A stretch of DNA of 64,000 bases from Allohoeflea poritis (GCF_027889715.1 NZ_JAPJZH010000004.1:310001-374000), one strand, 5' to 3'; positions 7,575 through 16,501 are shown, counted from the first letter of the stretch. Numbers and translations: made by a program. Notes: generated by a model not told the origin, from the sequence alone.

Positions 7575-9170
7575 TTACTGCTTTTCAACGAGGCGGTAAT
7601 AGACGTAGTCGGCATTGGCGCCGTTCACGAAGCCGGTGACCGCATCATCCATGGCGACCTGCTTGACCGCCTGGAACATGATCACGAAAGGCGCCTCTTC
7701 CTGCATGGCCTGCTGCAACTCGACATACATCTTGTTGCGGGCCTCGGGATCCTGCTCGGCCAGAGCCGCCTTGGTCTTTTCATTGATCTCCGCCGGAGGC
7801 ATCCACGCATTGCGCCACGTCGTGGTCGAGACGTATTTGTCATCGGAATTGTCGGCGTTGTAGGCGAAAGCCTTGGCGTTGGAATGCGGGTCCATGAAGT
7901 CCGGTCCCCAATAGAGCAGCATGCCCTCATGGGTGCGCGCACGATACTTGGTGATGACCTGCGCACCGGTGCCCGGCAGGATCTCGAAGTTGATGCCGGC
8001 AGGGGCGAAGGTCTGCTGCAGGCTCGCTGCGATGTCGGTGAAGGGTTCGGCGTTGATCACGTCAAGCTCGATCGTCAACGGCAGTTCGACGCCTGCTTCC
8101 TCGAGAATGGCCTTGGCCTTTTCGGGGTCGTATTCGAACGGCGTTTCCGTCAGCGCACCGGGGAAGCCTTCGGGCCAGAACGCCTGATGCACTTCCATCT
8201 GCCCTTTCAGGAAACTGTCGGCCATGCCGTTGTAATCAACCAGATAGCGGGATGCTTCCCACAAGGCGGGGTTGGTCAGCGGTTCGTGTTTCTGGTTGAA
8301 GCTGAACCAGTGCACAGCGGTCTGCGGGTAGGTTTCCACCTTGATGTCCGCGTTGCCCGAAAGACCGGCGATCTGGTCGGGCGTCAGGTTCTTGGCCATG
8401 TCCACATCGCCCGACTCCAGAAGCAGGCGCTGGGTGGCAGCCTCCGGCACATGGCGGATCATGACGCGTTCGATCGCCGGTGCCGTGTTCCAGTAATTGG
8501 GGTTGGCCTGAAGCATCAGCACTTCACCCGGCGCATAGCGGGCCAGTGTGAACGGGCCGGTCCCGGCGCTGTTCTGGTTCAGCCAGGCATGACCCAGATC
8601 GCCATCCACCTCGTTGGCCATCGCGGTCTTGACGTCGACGACAGCAGCTGGGCGCGCAGCCAGCACGTTCAGGACAAAGGAGGGTGCGAAATCGCCGGCC
8701 CAGCGGACGGTCACGGTGTTGCCGTCGACGGTCACCATTTCCTCGATGTTTTCGGCGGTCCAGCCCAGGTTCTCAAGGATAAAGGCCGGGGCTTTCTGCA
8801 ATACCAGGACACGTTTCCAGCTTTCCAGAACGTCTTCCCCGCGCAGCGGGTTGCCGGACGAGAACTTGACGCCATCGCGCAGCTCGAATGTCACTGTCTT
8901 GGCTGCGGCATCGATATCCCAGCTTTTTGCCAACCCGGGAGCCAGCTTGGTGGTGTCATCAGCATCGTACTGAACAAGCTGGTCATAGGTATTGGCGACA
9001 TATTCACCCGAGGTGAATTCATAGGCCGAGGCCGGATCGATCGTCACGATGTCATCGATGTTCTGCGCGATGACCAGCGCGTTGGCGGGCGTGTCGGCCA
9101 CCGCCGGCACCGCGGACAGCGCAAACACGCTGACGGCCGCCGCCGCGATGAGATTCGGTATGTGTTTCAT
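7575..9170 (-). CDS. Peptide/nickel-type ABC transporter substrate-binding protein (SBP_bac_5)
   Basis: A 531-residue periplasmic binding protein that delivers its ligand to the permease/ATPase complex encoded divergently (9884-13345). A signal peptide (MKHIPNLIAAAAVSVFALSAVPAVA) precedes the mature start at about residue 26. Family hallmarks follow: LAPGLAKSWDIDAAAKTVTFELRDGVKFSSGNPLRGEDVLESWKR, cut here into its typical segments near residues 70-120, and GTGPFTLARYAPGEVL near 210. The start is placed at 9170, with GGAGAG just upstream; its ATG overlaps the stop of the regulator gene (TGATG), so the two are coupled. The ligand is probably a short peptide or amino acid derivative but cannot be read from the sequence. 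Confidence 0.9.
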   Translation of the reverse strand: MKHIPNLIAAAAVSVFALSAVPAVADTPANALVIAQNIDDIVTIDPASAYEFTSGEYVANTYDQLVQYDADDTTKLAPGLAKSWDIDAAAKTVTFELRDGVKFSSGNPLRGEDVLESWKRVLVLQKAPAFILENLGWTAENIEEMVTVDGNTVTVRWAGDFAPSFVLNVLAARPAAVVDVKTAMANEVDGDLGHAWLNQNSAGTGPFTLARYAPGEVLMLQANPNYWNTAPAIERVMIRHVPEAATQRLLLESGDVDMAKNLTPDQIAGLSGNADIKVETYPQTAVHWFSFNQKHEPLTNPALWEASRYLVDYNGMADSFLKGQMEVHQAFWPEGFPGALTETPFEYDPEKAKAILEEAGVELPLTIELDVINAEPFTDIAASLQQTFAPAGINFEILPGTGAQVITKYRARTHEGMLLYWGPDFMDPHSNAKAFAYNADNSDDKYVSTTTWRNAWMPPAEINEKTKAALAEQDPEARNKMYVELQQAMQEEAPFVIMFQAVKQVAMDDAVTGFVNGANADYVYYRLVEKQ

Positions 9171-9784
9171 CAGTCTCTCCCTTTGGTGTTGTTGTTGGAA
9201 TTGGCCGAGGGCCTTGGCCCAAGCAGCCTTGGTGAAGTGCCCGTCCACAACAATTTGGCCGGGCCGTTACCGATATTGGCGAAGGCGTGGGGCGTATCCC
9301 CCATGAAGTGCAGGCTGTCGCCGGGATGCAAAACGAACTGCGCCCCGTCCAGCGATTGGCGAACCGTTCCCTGCAGCACGTAGATCAGCTCTTCGCCGAA
9401 ATGCGCGGTCACCTCGGACGCGTAGTGTTCGGGGATATGTATGATGAGCGACGAAATCGTACCGCCCGGAAGGGTGGTCGACACATGCTCGTAGGACAGG
9501 GATGAATCGTCCAGCGCGAATTGCGGCCGCTCGCCCTCGCGCGTTACGCTGTCAGACGGTTTGGGATTGGAGACGAAGACATCAACGCCCACACCCAATG
9601 TCGCGGCGAGGCTGGCCAGCGTCCCCAGGCTTGGTGTGGCTTTACCGCGTTCCACCTGGCTCAGGAAACCAACCGAGATGCCTGCCTGATCCGCCAGTAC
9701 CTGCAATGTCAGGTTGGCCTTGCGGCGCATATCGCGAATGCGCCCGCCAAATGCCGGGGGGCGGGCGTAGTCCAATTTCGTCAT
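9170..9784 (-). CDS. Xre-family regulator with C-terminal cupin domain
   Basis: A 204-residue regulator. Residues about 12-70 are a helix-turn-helix of the Xre/Cro type (IRDMRRKANLTLQVLADQAG, then SVGFLSQVERGKATPS). Residues 115-185 are a cupin barrel (HFGEELIYVLQGTVRQSL, LHPGDSLHFMGDTPHAFAN). This SutR/PuuR-like architecture usually senses a small molecule and represses adjacent transport or catabolic genes. It is coupled to the binding-protein gene by a 1-nt overlap and is divergent from the permease operon, so control of the whole importer is likely. Start taken at the ATG at 9784; the longer frame upstream runs antisense to the permease gene and is not credible. Confidence 0.88.
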   Translation of the reverse strand: MTKLDYARPPAFGGRIRDMRRKANLTLQVLADQAGISVGFLSQVERGKATPSLGTLASLAATLGVGVDVFVSNPKPSDSVTREGERPQFALDDSSLSYEHVSTTLPGGTISSLIIHIPEHYASEVTAHFGEELIYVLQGTVRQSLDGAQFVLHPGDSLHFMGDTPHAFANIGNGPAKLLWTGTSPRLLGPRPSANSNNNTKGRD

Positions 9785-9883
9785 GTGTTCAGACGCAGGG
9801 CTCCAAATAATAATTGTGATGTTAGTAAAAAAATTTTGATGGGTCAAAGCACCTTTGCTAACCATAAGTAAAGGGAGTCCATA
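9785..9883. promoter_or_regulatory. Divergent promoter region of the peptide importer
   Basis: This 99-bp AT-rich gap separates the regulator gene from the permease operon and must hold both promoters. GTTAG at 9821-9825 and CTAAC at 9858-9862 are inverted, one possible binding site for the Xre-cupin regulator. The site call is weak. Confidence 0.4.
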
Positions 9884-10897
9884 TTGACCCGAGTCCTGCC
9901 CGCCGCTCAGTTCCTGCTGACCTTGGCCGTAACCTTCCTCGGTCTGCTGGCGATCACATTCGTGATCGGCCGCGTGGTCCCCATTGACCCGGTGGTGGCC
10001 GTCGTCGGTGACCGCGCCAGTATCGAGACATACAACGCGACGAAAGAGGCGATGGGGCTCGACGATCCGCTGGTGGTGCAGTTCGCCCGTTATGTCGGCC
10101 AGGTGGCTCAGGGAGAGCTTGGCACGTCCGTCTCGACCGGTCGCCCGGTGGCGGAGGACCTGGCCCGCGTTTTTCCCGCCACATTCGAGATGGCGACGCT
10201 TGGCATCATCATCGGCGTGGCGCTCGGCGTTCCGATGGGCGTGTTCGCGGCGGCGCGTCAGGGGCGGATGGCGGATCAGATCATCCGCGTCATCGGTCTG
10301 GCGGGCTACGCCATTCCTGCCTTCTGGCTGGGCCTGATCGGTCTGGTGATCTTCTATGCCCATCTGCGCTGGGTCGGCGGGCCGGGGCGGATTGATTTTT
10401 TCCTGGATGGCATGGTGCCCACGCACACCGGTCTGCTGCTCGTCGACAGCCTTATTGACGGAAACCTGGAGGCATTCAGAAGCGCTCTGTCGCACATCAT
10501 CCTGCCCGCCACCATCCTTGGCTTTTTCGCCCTGGCCTATATTGCGCGGATGACGCGCAGTTTCATGCTCGAGCAGCTCGGGCAGGAATTCATCACCACC
10601 GCCCGCGTCAAGGGCGTGCCGGAACGGCTGATCCTGTGGAGACATGCGTTCCGGCCCATACGCGTGCAACTGATCACGGTCATCGGCCTGAGCTATGCCG
10701 GCCTGCTCGAAGGCTCTGTCATGATCGAAACGGTTTTCAGCTGGCCGGGCATTGGCAACTATCTGACGACGGCGCTGCTGAACGCCGACATGAACGCCGT
10801 ATTGGGCGCGACGCTGGTGATCGGGGCTGTCTTCGTCGGGATCAACAAAGGGTCCGACGCGCTCTACCGCCTGCTGGATCCGAGGGCACGCGCATGA
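9884..10897 (+). CDS. ABC transporter permease, DppB-like
   Basis: A 337-residue inner-membrane permease with about six membrane helices. It has the N-terminal helix common to DppB proteins (LLTLAVTFLGLLAITFVIGRVVPIDP, in two segments), a periplasmic loop, and the EAA-type cytoplasmic loop EFITTARVKGVPERLILWRHAFRP near 230-255, which contacts the ATPases. The start is a TTG at 9884, supported by GGGAG 8 nt upstream; no ATG or GTG fits. It is the first gene of a four-gene unit in which every junction is a 4-nt ATGA overlap. Together with the next gene it forms the membrane channel of the importer. Confidence 0.92.
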   Translation: MTRVLPAAQFLLTLAVTFLGLLAITFVIGRVVPIDPVVAVVGDRASIETYNATKEAMGLDDPLVVQFARYVGQVAQGELGTSVSTGRPVAEDLARVFPATFEMATLGIIIGVALGVPMGVFAAARQGRMADQIIRVIGLAGYAIPAFWLGLIGLVIFYAHLRWVGGPGRIDFFLDGMVPTHTGLLLVDSLIDGNLEAFRSALSHIILPATILGFFALAYIARMTRSFMLEQLGQEFITTARVKGVPERLILWRHAFRPIRVQLITVIGLSYAGLLEGSVMIETVFSWPGIGNYLTTALLNADMNAVLGATLVIGAVFVGINKGSDALYRLLDPRARA

Positions 10898-11796
10898 TCA
10901 CACGAGGCTGGCTATTGTCGGATGATCCCGAAACCCGGATGCAGGCGCGGCTGGGGGTCTCCTATCGGCTGGCGCGGGACCTCATGCGCAACCCGCTGGC
11001 GATGGTCGGGCTGATGATCATCCTCGCTCTTTTGCTGGTGGCGGCCTTCGCTCCGTGGCTTGCTCCCTATTCTCCCGTCGAAGGGACGCTGGCCGACCGT
11101 CTGCAGCCGCCTTCGGCCGCCCATTGGATGGGTACCGACGAACTGGGCCGGGATATCCTGTCCCGCGTGATCTATGGCGCACGCATCACCTTGATGATCG
11201 TGTTGCTGGTGGCGATCATATCGGCCCCTCTCGGGCTGCTGATCGGAACGGTCGCGGGTTATTTCGGCGGTTGGGTGGATCGCGTGCTGATGGGGCTGAC
11301 CGACATCTTCCTGTCCCTGCCCCGGCTGGTTCTGGCGCTGGCCTTTGTGGCCGCGCTCGGTCCGGGGATCGAAAACGCGGTGATTGCCATCGCGATTGCC
11401 GCCTGGCCCGTCTATGCCCGGATCGCCCGCGCCGAAGTGCTGACCTTTCGCAATTCCGAGTTTCTCGACGCGATCCGGATGCAGGGCGCCTCGCGGCTGC
11501 GTATCATCGCGCGCCATGTCATGCCGCTCTGCATTTCCTCGACCATTGTCCGCGTTACGCTCGATATGGCCGGCATCATCCTGACAGCGGCGGGCCTCGG
11601 CTTTCTGGGCCTGGGCGCGCAACCGCCCCTGCCCGAATGGGGCGCTATGATTTCACGCGGGCGCTCCTTCATACTGGATCAGTGGTGGGTGGCCACCATG
11701 CCGGGCTTTGCCATCGTCATCGTATCTTTAGGGTTCTGCCTGTTCGGCGACGGTCTGCGCGACGTGCTGGACCCGAAACAAAGGTCGCGCGGATGA
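10894..11796 (+). CDS. ABC transporter permease, DppC-like
   Basis: A 300-residue permease that pairs with the DppB-like subunit. A short cytoplasmic N-terminus with LMRNPLAMVGLMIILALLL as first helix is typical of DppC/OppC. The segment HWMGTDELGRDILSRVIYGARI is the conserved DppC N-terminal motif. The EAA loop is EFLDAIRMQGASRLRIIARHVMP. The start overlaps the previous stop by 4 nt. Longer open frame upstream lies within dppB-like sequence in another frame and was discarded. Confidence 0.92.
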   Translation: MITRGWLLSDDPETRMQARLGVSYRLARDLMRNPLAMVGLMIILALLLVAAFAPWLAPYSPVEGTLADRLQPPSAAHWMGTDELGRDILSRVIYGARITLMIVLLVAIISAPLGLLIGTVAGYFGGWVDRVLMGLTDIFLSLPRLVLALAFVAALGPGIENAVIAIAIAAWPVYARIARAEVLTFRNSEFLDAIRMQGASRLRIIARHVMPLCISSTIVRVTLDMAGIILTAAGLGFLGLGAQPPLPEWGAMISRGRSFILDQWWVATMPGFAIVIVSLGFCLFGDGLRDVLDPKQRSRG

Positions 11797-12614
11797 GCCT
11801 TTTGTCGGTGGAAAATCTGCGCGTCACCTTTCCGACGGATCACGGGCCTGCCGATGTCGTGCGCGGCTTGAGCTTCACCCTGGGGCGGGAGCGGCTGGGG
11901 ATCGTCGGCGAGAGCGGATCGGGCAAGAGCATGACGGGCCGGGCCATCATGGGCCTTGTTCCGGCACCGGGAAAAGTGACAGCCGATCAGTTGATGTTCA
12001 ACGGCAAGGATTTGCGCGGCCTGTCCGAAGATGAAAGGCGCGACCTGCGGGGCACCGCGATGTCGATGGTGCTGCAGGACCCGAAGTTCAGCCTGAACCC
12101 GGTGATCAGGATCGGCGAGCAGATTGAAGAAGCCATGGCCGTTCACGGCACGCTCGGCAGGCGCGAGCGCCGCGAGCGGGCGCTTGAAGCCCTGACCGCC
12201 GTGCGCATCAAGGACCCGGAGCGTGTGGCGCGTCTTTTTCCGCATGAAGTGTCCGGCGGGATGGGCCAACGGGTCATGATCGCGATGATGGTGGTGCTTG
12301 AGCCCGCCCTGATGATCGCCGACGAGCCCACAAGCGCGCTGGATGTTTCGGTGCGCGGCCAGGTGCTCGACATACTTGCCGATCTCGTGTCGCGGCGCGG
12401 CATGGGTCTGATCCTGATCTCGCACGATCTCAACATGGTCGCGCGCTGGTGCGACCGTATCCTCGTGATGTATCGCGGGGAGATTGTCGAAGAGATCGCT
12501 TCCGGCGCGCTGATGGATGCACAACATCCCTACACGCGCGGCCTGGTGGCCAGCCTGCCGACAATAGACGAAACCCGCGACCGTCTGCCGGTGCTGGACC
12601 GGGGCAAGCTATGA
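11793..12614 (+). CDS. ABC transporter ATPase, DppD-like
   Basis: A 273-residue ATPase that powers the importer from the cytoplasmic side. Walker A is GESGSGKS (39-46), the Q loop VLQDPKFSLNP, the ABC signature VSGGMGQRV and Walker B LMIADEPTSALDVS; the H loop is in LILISHDLN. The HPYTRGLVASLP stretch near the C-terminus is the start of the short oligopeptide-transporter tail; most of the usual Cys-rich end is lacking, so the protein is somewhat short for DppD (about 325). The start overlaps the upstream stop by 4 nt. Confidence 0.92.
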   Translation: MSLLSVENLRVTFPTDHGPADVVRGLSFTLGRERLGIVGESGSGKSMTGRAIMGLVPAPGKVTADQLMFNGKDLRGLSEDERRDLRGTAMSMVLQDPKFSLNPVIRIGEQIEEAMAVHGTLGRRERRERALEALTAVRIKDPERVARLFPHEVSGGMGQRVMIAMMVVLEPALMIADEPTSALDVSVRGQVLDILADLVSRRGMGLILISHDLNMVARWCDRILVMYRGEIVEEIASGALMDAQHPYTRGLVASLPTIDETRDRLPVLDRGKL

Positions 12615-13345
12615 TCCACGTCAAGGACCTGTCCGTCAGTTTCAGCGATGTGCGTGTCCTGCACGATGTCTCGTTCGATGTCGCAACGGGCGAAAGCTTC
12701 GCGCTTGTCGGGGAATCGGGTTCGGGAAAGTCGACCATCCTGAAGGCACTGGCGGGCCAACTGCCGGCGTTCACCGGGACCTTGAGGATCGGTGAGGATA
12801 ACGACACCGATCGGCCATTCTCGGCCCGCGACCGCGCGCGCCAGGTTCAGATGGTGTTCCAGGACCCCTATGGCAGCCTGCATCCGCGCCGCACCATCGA
12901 CGACACGCTCAACGAGCCGCTGCTGATCCACGGACTGCCGGACCGCGACAGCAAGGTCATCGCCATGCTGGACGCGGTCGGCCTGCCGCGACGGTTCCGG
13001 TTCCGCCTGCCGCATCAGCTGTCCGGCGGGCAACGCCAGCGCGTCGCGATTGCCCGTGCGCTCATGCTGAACCCGCCTGTCCTGCTGCTGGACGAGCCCA
13101 CCAGCGCCCTTGACGTGAGCGTGCAGGCGGAAATTCTGAACCTGCTCAAATCGCTGCGGGAAGAAAAAAACCTGACCTTCCTGCTGGTCACCCATGATTT
13201 GCCCGTCGTCAGCTTTCTGTGTGACCGGCTGGCAATTCTGCACGCGGGCCGCATCGTTGAAACGGCGAACACGGAAGCCCTTCGGTCCGGACAGTTGTCG
13301 TCGTCCTACGGGCAGGAGCTATTTCAGCGGTCCGTCTACGGCTGA
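12611..13345 (+). CDS. ABC transporter ATPase, DppF-like, short form
   Basis: A 244-residue ATPase, partner of the DppD-like subunit. Walker A GESGSGKS (34-41), Q loop MVFQDPYGSLHPRRTI, signature LSGGQRQRV, Walker B VLLLDEPTSALDVSVQ and an H loop in LLVTHDLPVV are all present, so it should be active. It ends soon after the NBD, lacking the 60-80 residue oligopeptide C-terminal domain of typical DppF (about 330). Such short forms are known in DppDF pairs. The start overlaps the upstream stop by 4 nt; it is the last gene of the operon and converges with the FkbM gene. Confidence 0.9.
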   Translation: MIHVKDLSVSFSDVRVLHDVSFDVATGESFALVGESGSGKSTILKALAGQLPAFTGTLRIGEDNDTDRPFSARDRARQVQMVFQDPYGSLHPRRTIDDTLNEPLLIHGLPDRDSKVIAMLDAVGLPRRFRFRLPHQLSGGQRQRVAIARALMLNPPVLLLDEPTSALDVSVQAEILNLLKSLREEKNLTFLLVTHDLPVVSFLCDRLAILHAGRIVETANTEALRSGQLSSSYGQELFQRSVYG

Positions 13346-13388
13346 CGCGGGAATTGATGCGGATGCCGATTGCGATTGTCCAGGCCTG

Positions 13389-14204
13389 TCATCTTGCTCT
13401 AAACCAGCAATCCGGCAGCACGATCTCGTCTCGTGACGCAACGTTTGGCCGATCCAGATGGTGGGGAAAGGTGTGCGCCGGCGATTTCTGCTCGATCCGA
13501 TCGTTTCGCAGAAACGTAAATTCCATGACTGAGGGAATCTCGAGTCCGTGAAATTCAATCACGGGCGTGTTGTTGTTCGGGTGCAGATGCACCACGGTGT
13601 GGTTTCTGAGCAGTTTGTCAAACACGGCTTTTGCAAAACGAAACCCTGTCCTGCCCAAAAACAAAGGCAGGTCGTGAAACTCAACAACCATTATCCGGAA
13701 ACGGGACAGAACGTCCTCCGGGACATCGAGAATGACGTCGTATTCGGTCCCTTCAATATCCATCTGCAGGATCAGATCATCGTCCGGGGCACATCCCGAT
13801 GTCTCCACCCAGTCGCCCAGCCTGATGGTCGCCTCGTCATTTGTCGTCCCGACAAATTTCTTTTCAAAGCTGAAATGCGGATTCGGGCTGGCCGGTCCCT
13901 CGACGGAATGGTCGGCCAGAAAGGAGCGAATGTCGCGTTTTGCAAGATCTGTTTCGAATTCGCTGACGTCTCCGACGCCGGGTGAAAAGCAAGCCAGTAT
14001 CCCTTCGAGATCATCCGGCACAAGATATCCGCCGTCCGTATCGCCGCCCAACCGGATCAAACGGTGCTGCGTTGTAACCGGTCGGAGCGATTTGAGAAGC
14101 TGGTTCAGGACCTGATGACCGACCCAGCGTTCGACCAGAAAGCCCTTGCGTTTGACATACCAGCGTACAACTCTCGTGGATCCCACTTCGCGCGCCCATT
14201 GCAA
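13389..14204 (-). CDS. FkbM-family methyltransferase
   Basis: A 271-residue protein of the FkbM-type SAM-dependent methyltransferase group. GGDTDGGYLVPDDL (about 53-66), SPGVGDVSEFE, LILQMDIEGTEYDVI (near 145-158) and IMVVEFHDL are the family landmarks. Members O-methylate sugars in polysaccharides, lipids or other natural products; the acceptor here is unknown. The frame opens at a TTG at 14204 without a clear ribosome site; a GTG at 14186 is an alternative. It stands alone between the transporter operon and an accessory stretch. A second gene of the same group begins at the far end of the window. Confidence 0.78.
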   Translation of the reverse strand: MQWAREVGSTRVVRWYVKRKGFLVERWVGHQVLNQLLKSLRPVTTQHRLIRLGGDTDGGYLVPDDLEGILACFSPGVGDVSEFETDLAKRDIRSFLADHSVEGPASPNPHFSFEKKFVGTTNDEATIRLGDWVETSGCAPDDDLILQMDIEGTEYDVILDVPEDVLSRFRIMVVEFHDLPLFLGRTGFRFAKAVFDKLLRNHTVVHLHPNNNTPVIEFHGLEIPSVMEFTFLRNDRIEQKSPAHTFPHHLDRPNVASRDEIVLPDCWFRAR

Positions 14205-14440
14205 GCATCGATAAAATTGTGTTTCGAGCTAAAGACAATAATGTGAGAAATACAAGCTGGACCGGCGCTTGTTCCACGGCCGGTTGGCCGGGATCGGACT
14301 TGCCGGCTGCGGCTTTGACCAGGGCTCTGCGCTAGACTGGATGGAAGTCCTCACGTCACTTCAGTTGTCTTCGCCGCTGCTCCCACATCCATTTTGACGC
14401 CGATTGGCAACTTTGTGGAGTGTCAAGTCGTCTTAGAAAA

Positions 14441-15769
14441 CTAGAAATCTGTTTTGTGTTTCTTGTGAACTAGCTCGACCAAAAAATCATATGTACCCTC
14501 TAGGGCCCAATCCTTACGGCTAGCCTTTATTGTGACATTGCAGCAGTCGATGACAAAGGTACGTCCGGATAACAACGCGCCATTGTTATCCAGTCGTAAT
14601 TCCAATCCCATTTTGTCAGTAATTGCCTGTAGCTCTTCCATTAGCCTGTACAATGCCGCTGTTTCCGTGGCCATCTGCCGGACGTCCAAACTAAGCAATA
14701 GTCGAGTTGCAACGTGAGCGTCACCCTCGATCGAATAAGACAATTGATTGGCGAACGCACCCTTTTCCAAATCAACATAGTTGGAACTTGCGCGCCATTC
14801 TTCCCCGCCTGACCAGAGTTGTTTGTAATGGTGGGGGCGCAGAGCTTCGTCCCTCGGGAATTTCATGGCTGCGAACGGAGACCAGCCATCCTCCACTGGG
14901 ATTTCCGGTGGCTTAGCTTCAACAGCCCGTCGCATCTTCACAACGGAAAATGTGCTGTCGAGATCAGATATCGTTTGTATGTCAGCAATGGCAACTTCAT
15001 GAAACCAGCGGTTTAAGCCGTCCAAGTCAAACGCATAGTGCCATAGGGCACATCTTTTCGCGCTGCTCCTGAGGGAGGCATCCTTTAATTGGAAGTTTAA
15101 GCCAATAAAGCGAGTCTCGAAGGTGATCAAAGTGATCAGCGCAAAATGGAATGGAAGAATCAGAAGGGACAGTAAGATGGGAAGTAGGAAGTCTTTCAGC
15201 GTTCGCGTATTCCAGAAACTGTCTGGATCAAACCAGATCGATGTAAATCCAATAATCAGAAGCGATAGTCCAAAGACTGAGAGCAAAGTGTTTAAGAACC
15301 TTGTGGCAAACTCGTTCTCTGGCTTCCCTTCTGAAACCGACAAAAGCAGCACCAAAAAAGTTAAAACTGGCAAAATGAGTAATTCCACCATCAGATTGAA
15401 CGTCTGAAACGTCACAACATATTCAACGAAAATAATGACGCCAAGTTGGCTACGAATTGCTTTTGACAAGAGTTTCCTCGTGTCGCGCAGAGAAATCACC
15501 TCGAAGATACCCGCTATGCCGGCGCCTATGGTCCATAAGATCGTCGCCTTCAGCAGGGATATATCCCAAACCCCAATCAACCAAAGGAGGTATGAAATCG
15601 CCGCAACGTAAACGAACAAACCTACGAAAATAAACAAGATCTTGGGGCTAACGAACGCCTTGAGAACACTTACCAAGGCAGAGCGGAGTTCCGCTTTCAG
15701 CGCAAAGAACAGAAATATGGGTATTATCCATATGAGCAGCGCAATATCCCGATTTGTCAGAAAATCCAC
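14441..15769 (-). CDS. Polytopic membrane protein with large cytosolic C-terminal domain, unknown
   Basis: A 442-residue protein with about seven hydrophobic segments in its first 230 residues (for example IALLIWIIPIFLFFAL, ILFIFVGLFVYVAAISYLLW and FLLPILLSLLILPFHFALI), followed by a soluble domain of about 210 residues. I recognise no family. The GTG start at 15769 is preceded by a strong ribosome site (GAGGTGA). Base composition is clearly AT-richer than the core genes, which points to transfer. It lies in the accessory stretch next to tRNA-Gly, 225 bp downstream of a HEPN-like gene on the same strand. The membrane-plus-cytosolic layout would suit a sensor or an effector; neither is shown. 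Confidence 0.65.
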   Translation of the reverse strand: MDFLTNRDIALLIWIIPIFLFFALKAELRSALVSVLKAFVSPKILFIFVGLFVYVAAISYLLWLIGVWDISLLKATILWTIGAGIAGIFEVISLRDTRKLLSKAIRSQLGVIIFVEYVVTFQTFNLMVELLILPVLTFLVLLLSVSEGKPENEFATRFLNTLLSVFGLSLLIIGFTSIWFDPDSFWNTRTLKDFLLPILLSLLILPFHFALITLITFETRFIGLNFQLKDASLRSSAKRCALWHYAFDLDGLNRWFHEVAIADIQTISDLDSTFSVVKMRRAVEAKPPEIPVEDGWSPFAAMKFPRDEALRPHHYKQLWSGGEEWRASSNYVDLEKGAFANQLSYSIEGDAHVATRLLLSLDVRQMATETAALYRLMEELQAITDKMGLELRLDNNGALLSGRTFVIDCCNVTIKASRKDWALEGTYDFLVELVHKKHKTDF

Positions 15770-15994
15770 AAAGTATCACCTCGGCATATTTTGATATCCA
15801 GATAGGCACTGCATGTGAGCTTTAGCTTAGCGCTTACGGGTCGTCTGCTTCGGTCTCGAAACAAATAGGGCTCAAGTGTAGCGATTGGCGAGTTCTGAAA
15901 GGCGGGGCTACAAAGCCTCCAGCGGCTCGACGGTTCCGTCTCGTGGCCGCCCAGCCTTATTTAATGAATTGGAATGACGCGTACTCGATCGGTG

Positions 15995-16501
15995 CTATTG
16001 TTTTTGCGCCCGAATATCATCAATAACCTGTCTTACCGCGTCGATCATTTTGAGTGCAAAGCCTTTGTGATAGAATAGCTCTTTATGCTCGTGCGAATAT
16101 CGGAATTCCTCGAATCCTTTGCTGATGACGTCCATCTGGTCTTTATAGTCGTCAAGTGTCCAGTGATAGATGTTTCTCATATGGATCTCGGCTATTTTGG
16201 TCTGTACGTCGGGCGGTAGCTTCTCAAAAAGTTCCCTGATGTTGTGACCTCGCTGCCGCCGACCTAGCGCTTCGAACACGGCTTTCACGAACAGCTCGAC
16301 CGAGAACGCTAGACATACAAAATCCGAAACCCCGATATGCTCATCCGTTGCATAGCAGACTTGATCAACAGATGGACTGTCTGAATGGTCAAGGTTTTGT
16401 CTCTGCGCGCGACGCTTCTGCTCGGCTTGTAGCGCCGCCTCGTTTCGTTCAAGAATGCGGTATGCGTTAAGAAAAAACTGCGCTTGGGTAGTGATCGCCA
16501 T
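15995..16501 (-). CDS. HEPN-like domain protein, predicted RNase-type fold
   Basis: A 168-residue helical protein. SVELFVKAVFEALG (67-80), then RGHNIRELFEKLP (84-96) and a late R134-YSHE-H139 segment fit the HEPN fold and its catalytic Rx4-6H motif. HEPN proteins are often metal-independent RNases in toxin-antitoxin, abortive-infection and related systems. No MNT-type antitoxin gene is adjacent. The start at 16501 has AAGGTGG upstream; the longer frame to 16597 adds a low-complexity N-terminus and is less likely. It is the gene nearest the 3' end of tRNA-Gly in the accessory stretch. RNase activity is an inference from the motif. Confidence 0.65.
   Translation of the reverse strand: MAITTQAQFFLNAYRILERNEAALQAEQKRRAQRQNLDHSDSPSVDQVCYATDEHIGVSDFVCLAFSVELFVKAVFEALGRRQRGHNIRELFEKLPPDVQTKIAEIHMRNIYHWTLDDYKDQMDVISKGFEEFRYSHEHKELFYHKGFALKMIDAVRQVIDDIRAQKQ

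Noticed and set aside
7533-9383. 616-codon plus-strand frame
   Set aside because: Antisense shadow of the binding-protein and regulator genes, which have clear domains and starts.
9785-10669. Upstream extension of the Xre-cupin regulator frame
   Set aside because: It lies antisense to the DppB-like gene and adds His/Gln/Arg-rich sequence with no domain; the ATG at 9784 starts the helix-turn-helix protein.
13346-14440. Second copy of the tRNA-Gly 3' end as island boundary
   Set aside because: No convincing direct repeat of the tRNA 3' end was found by eye; an alignment could still find a short one.
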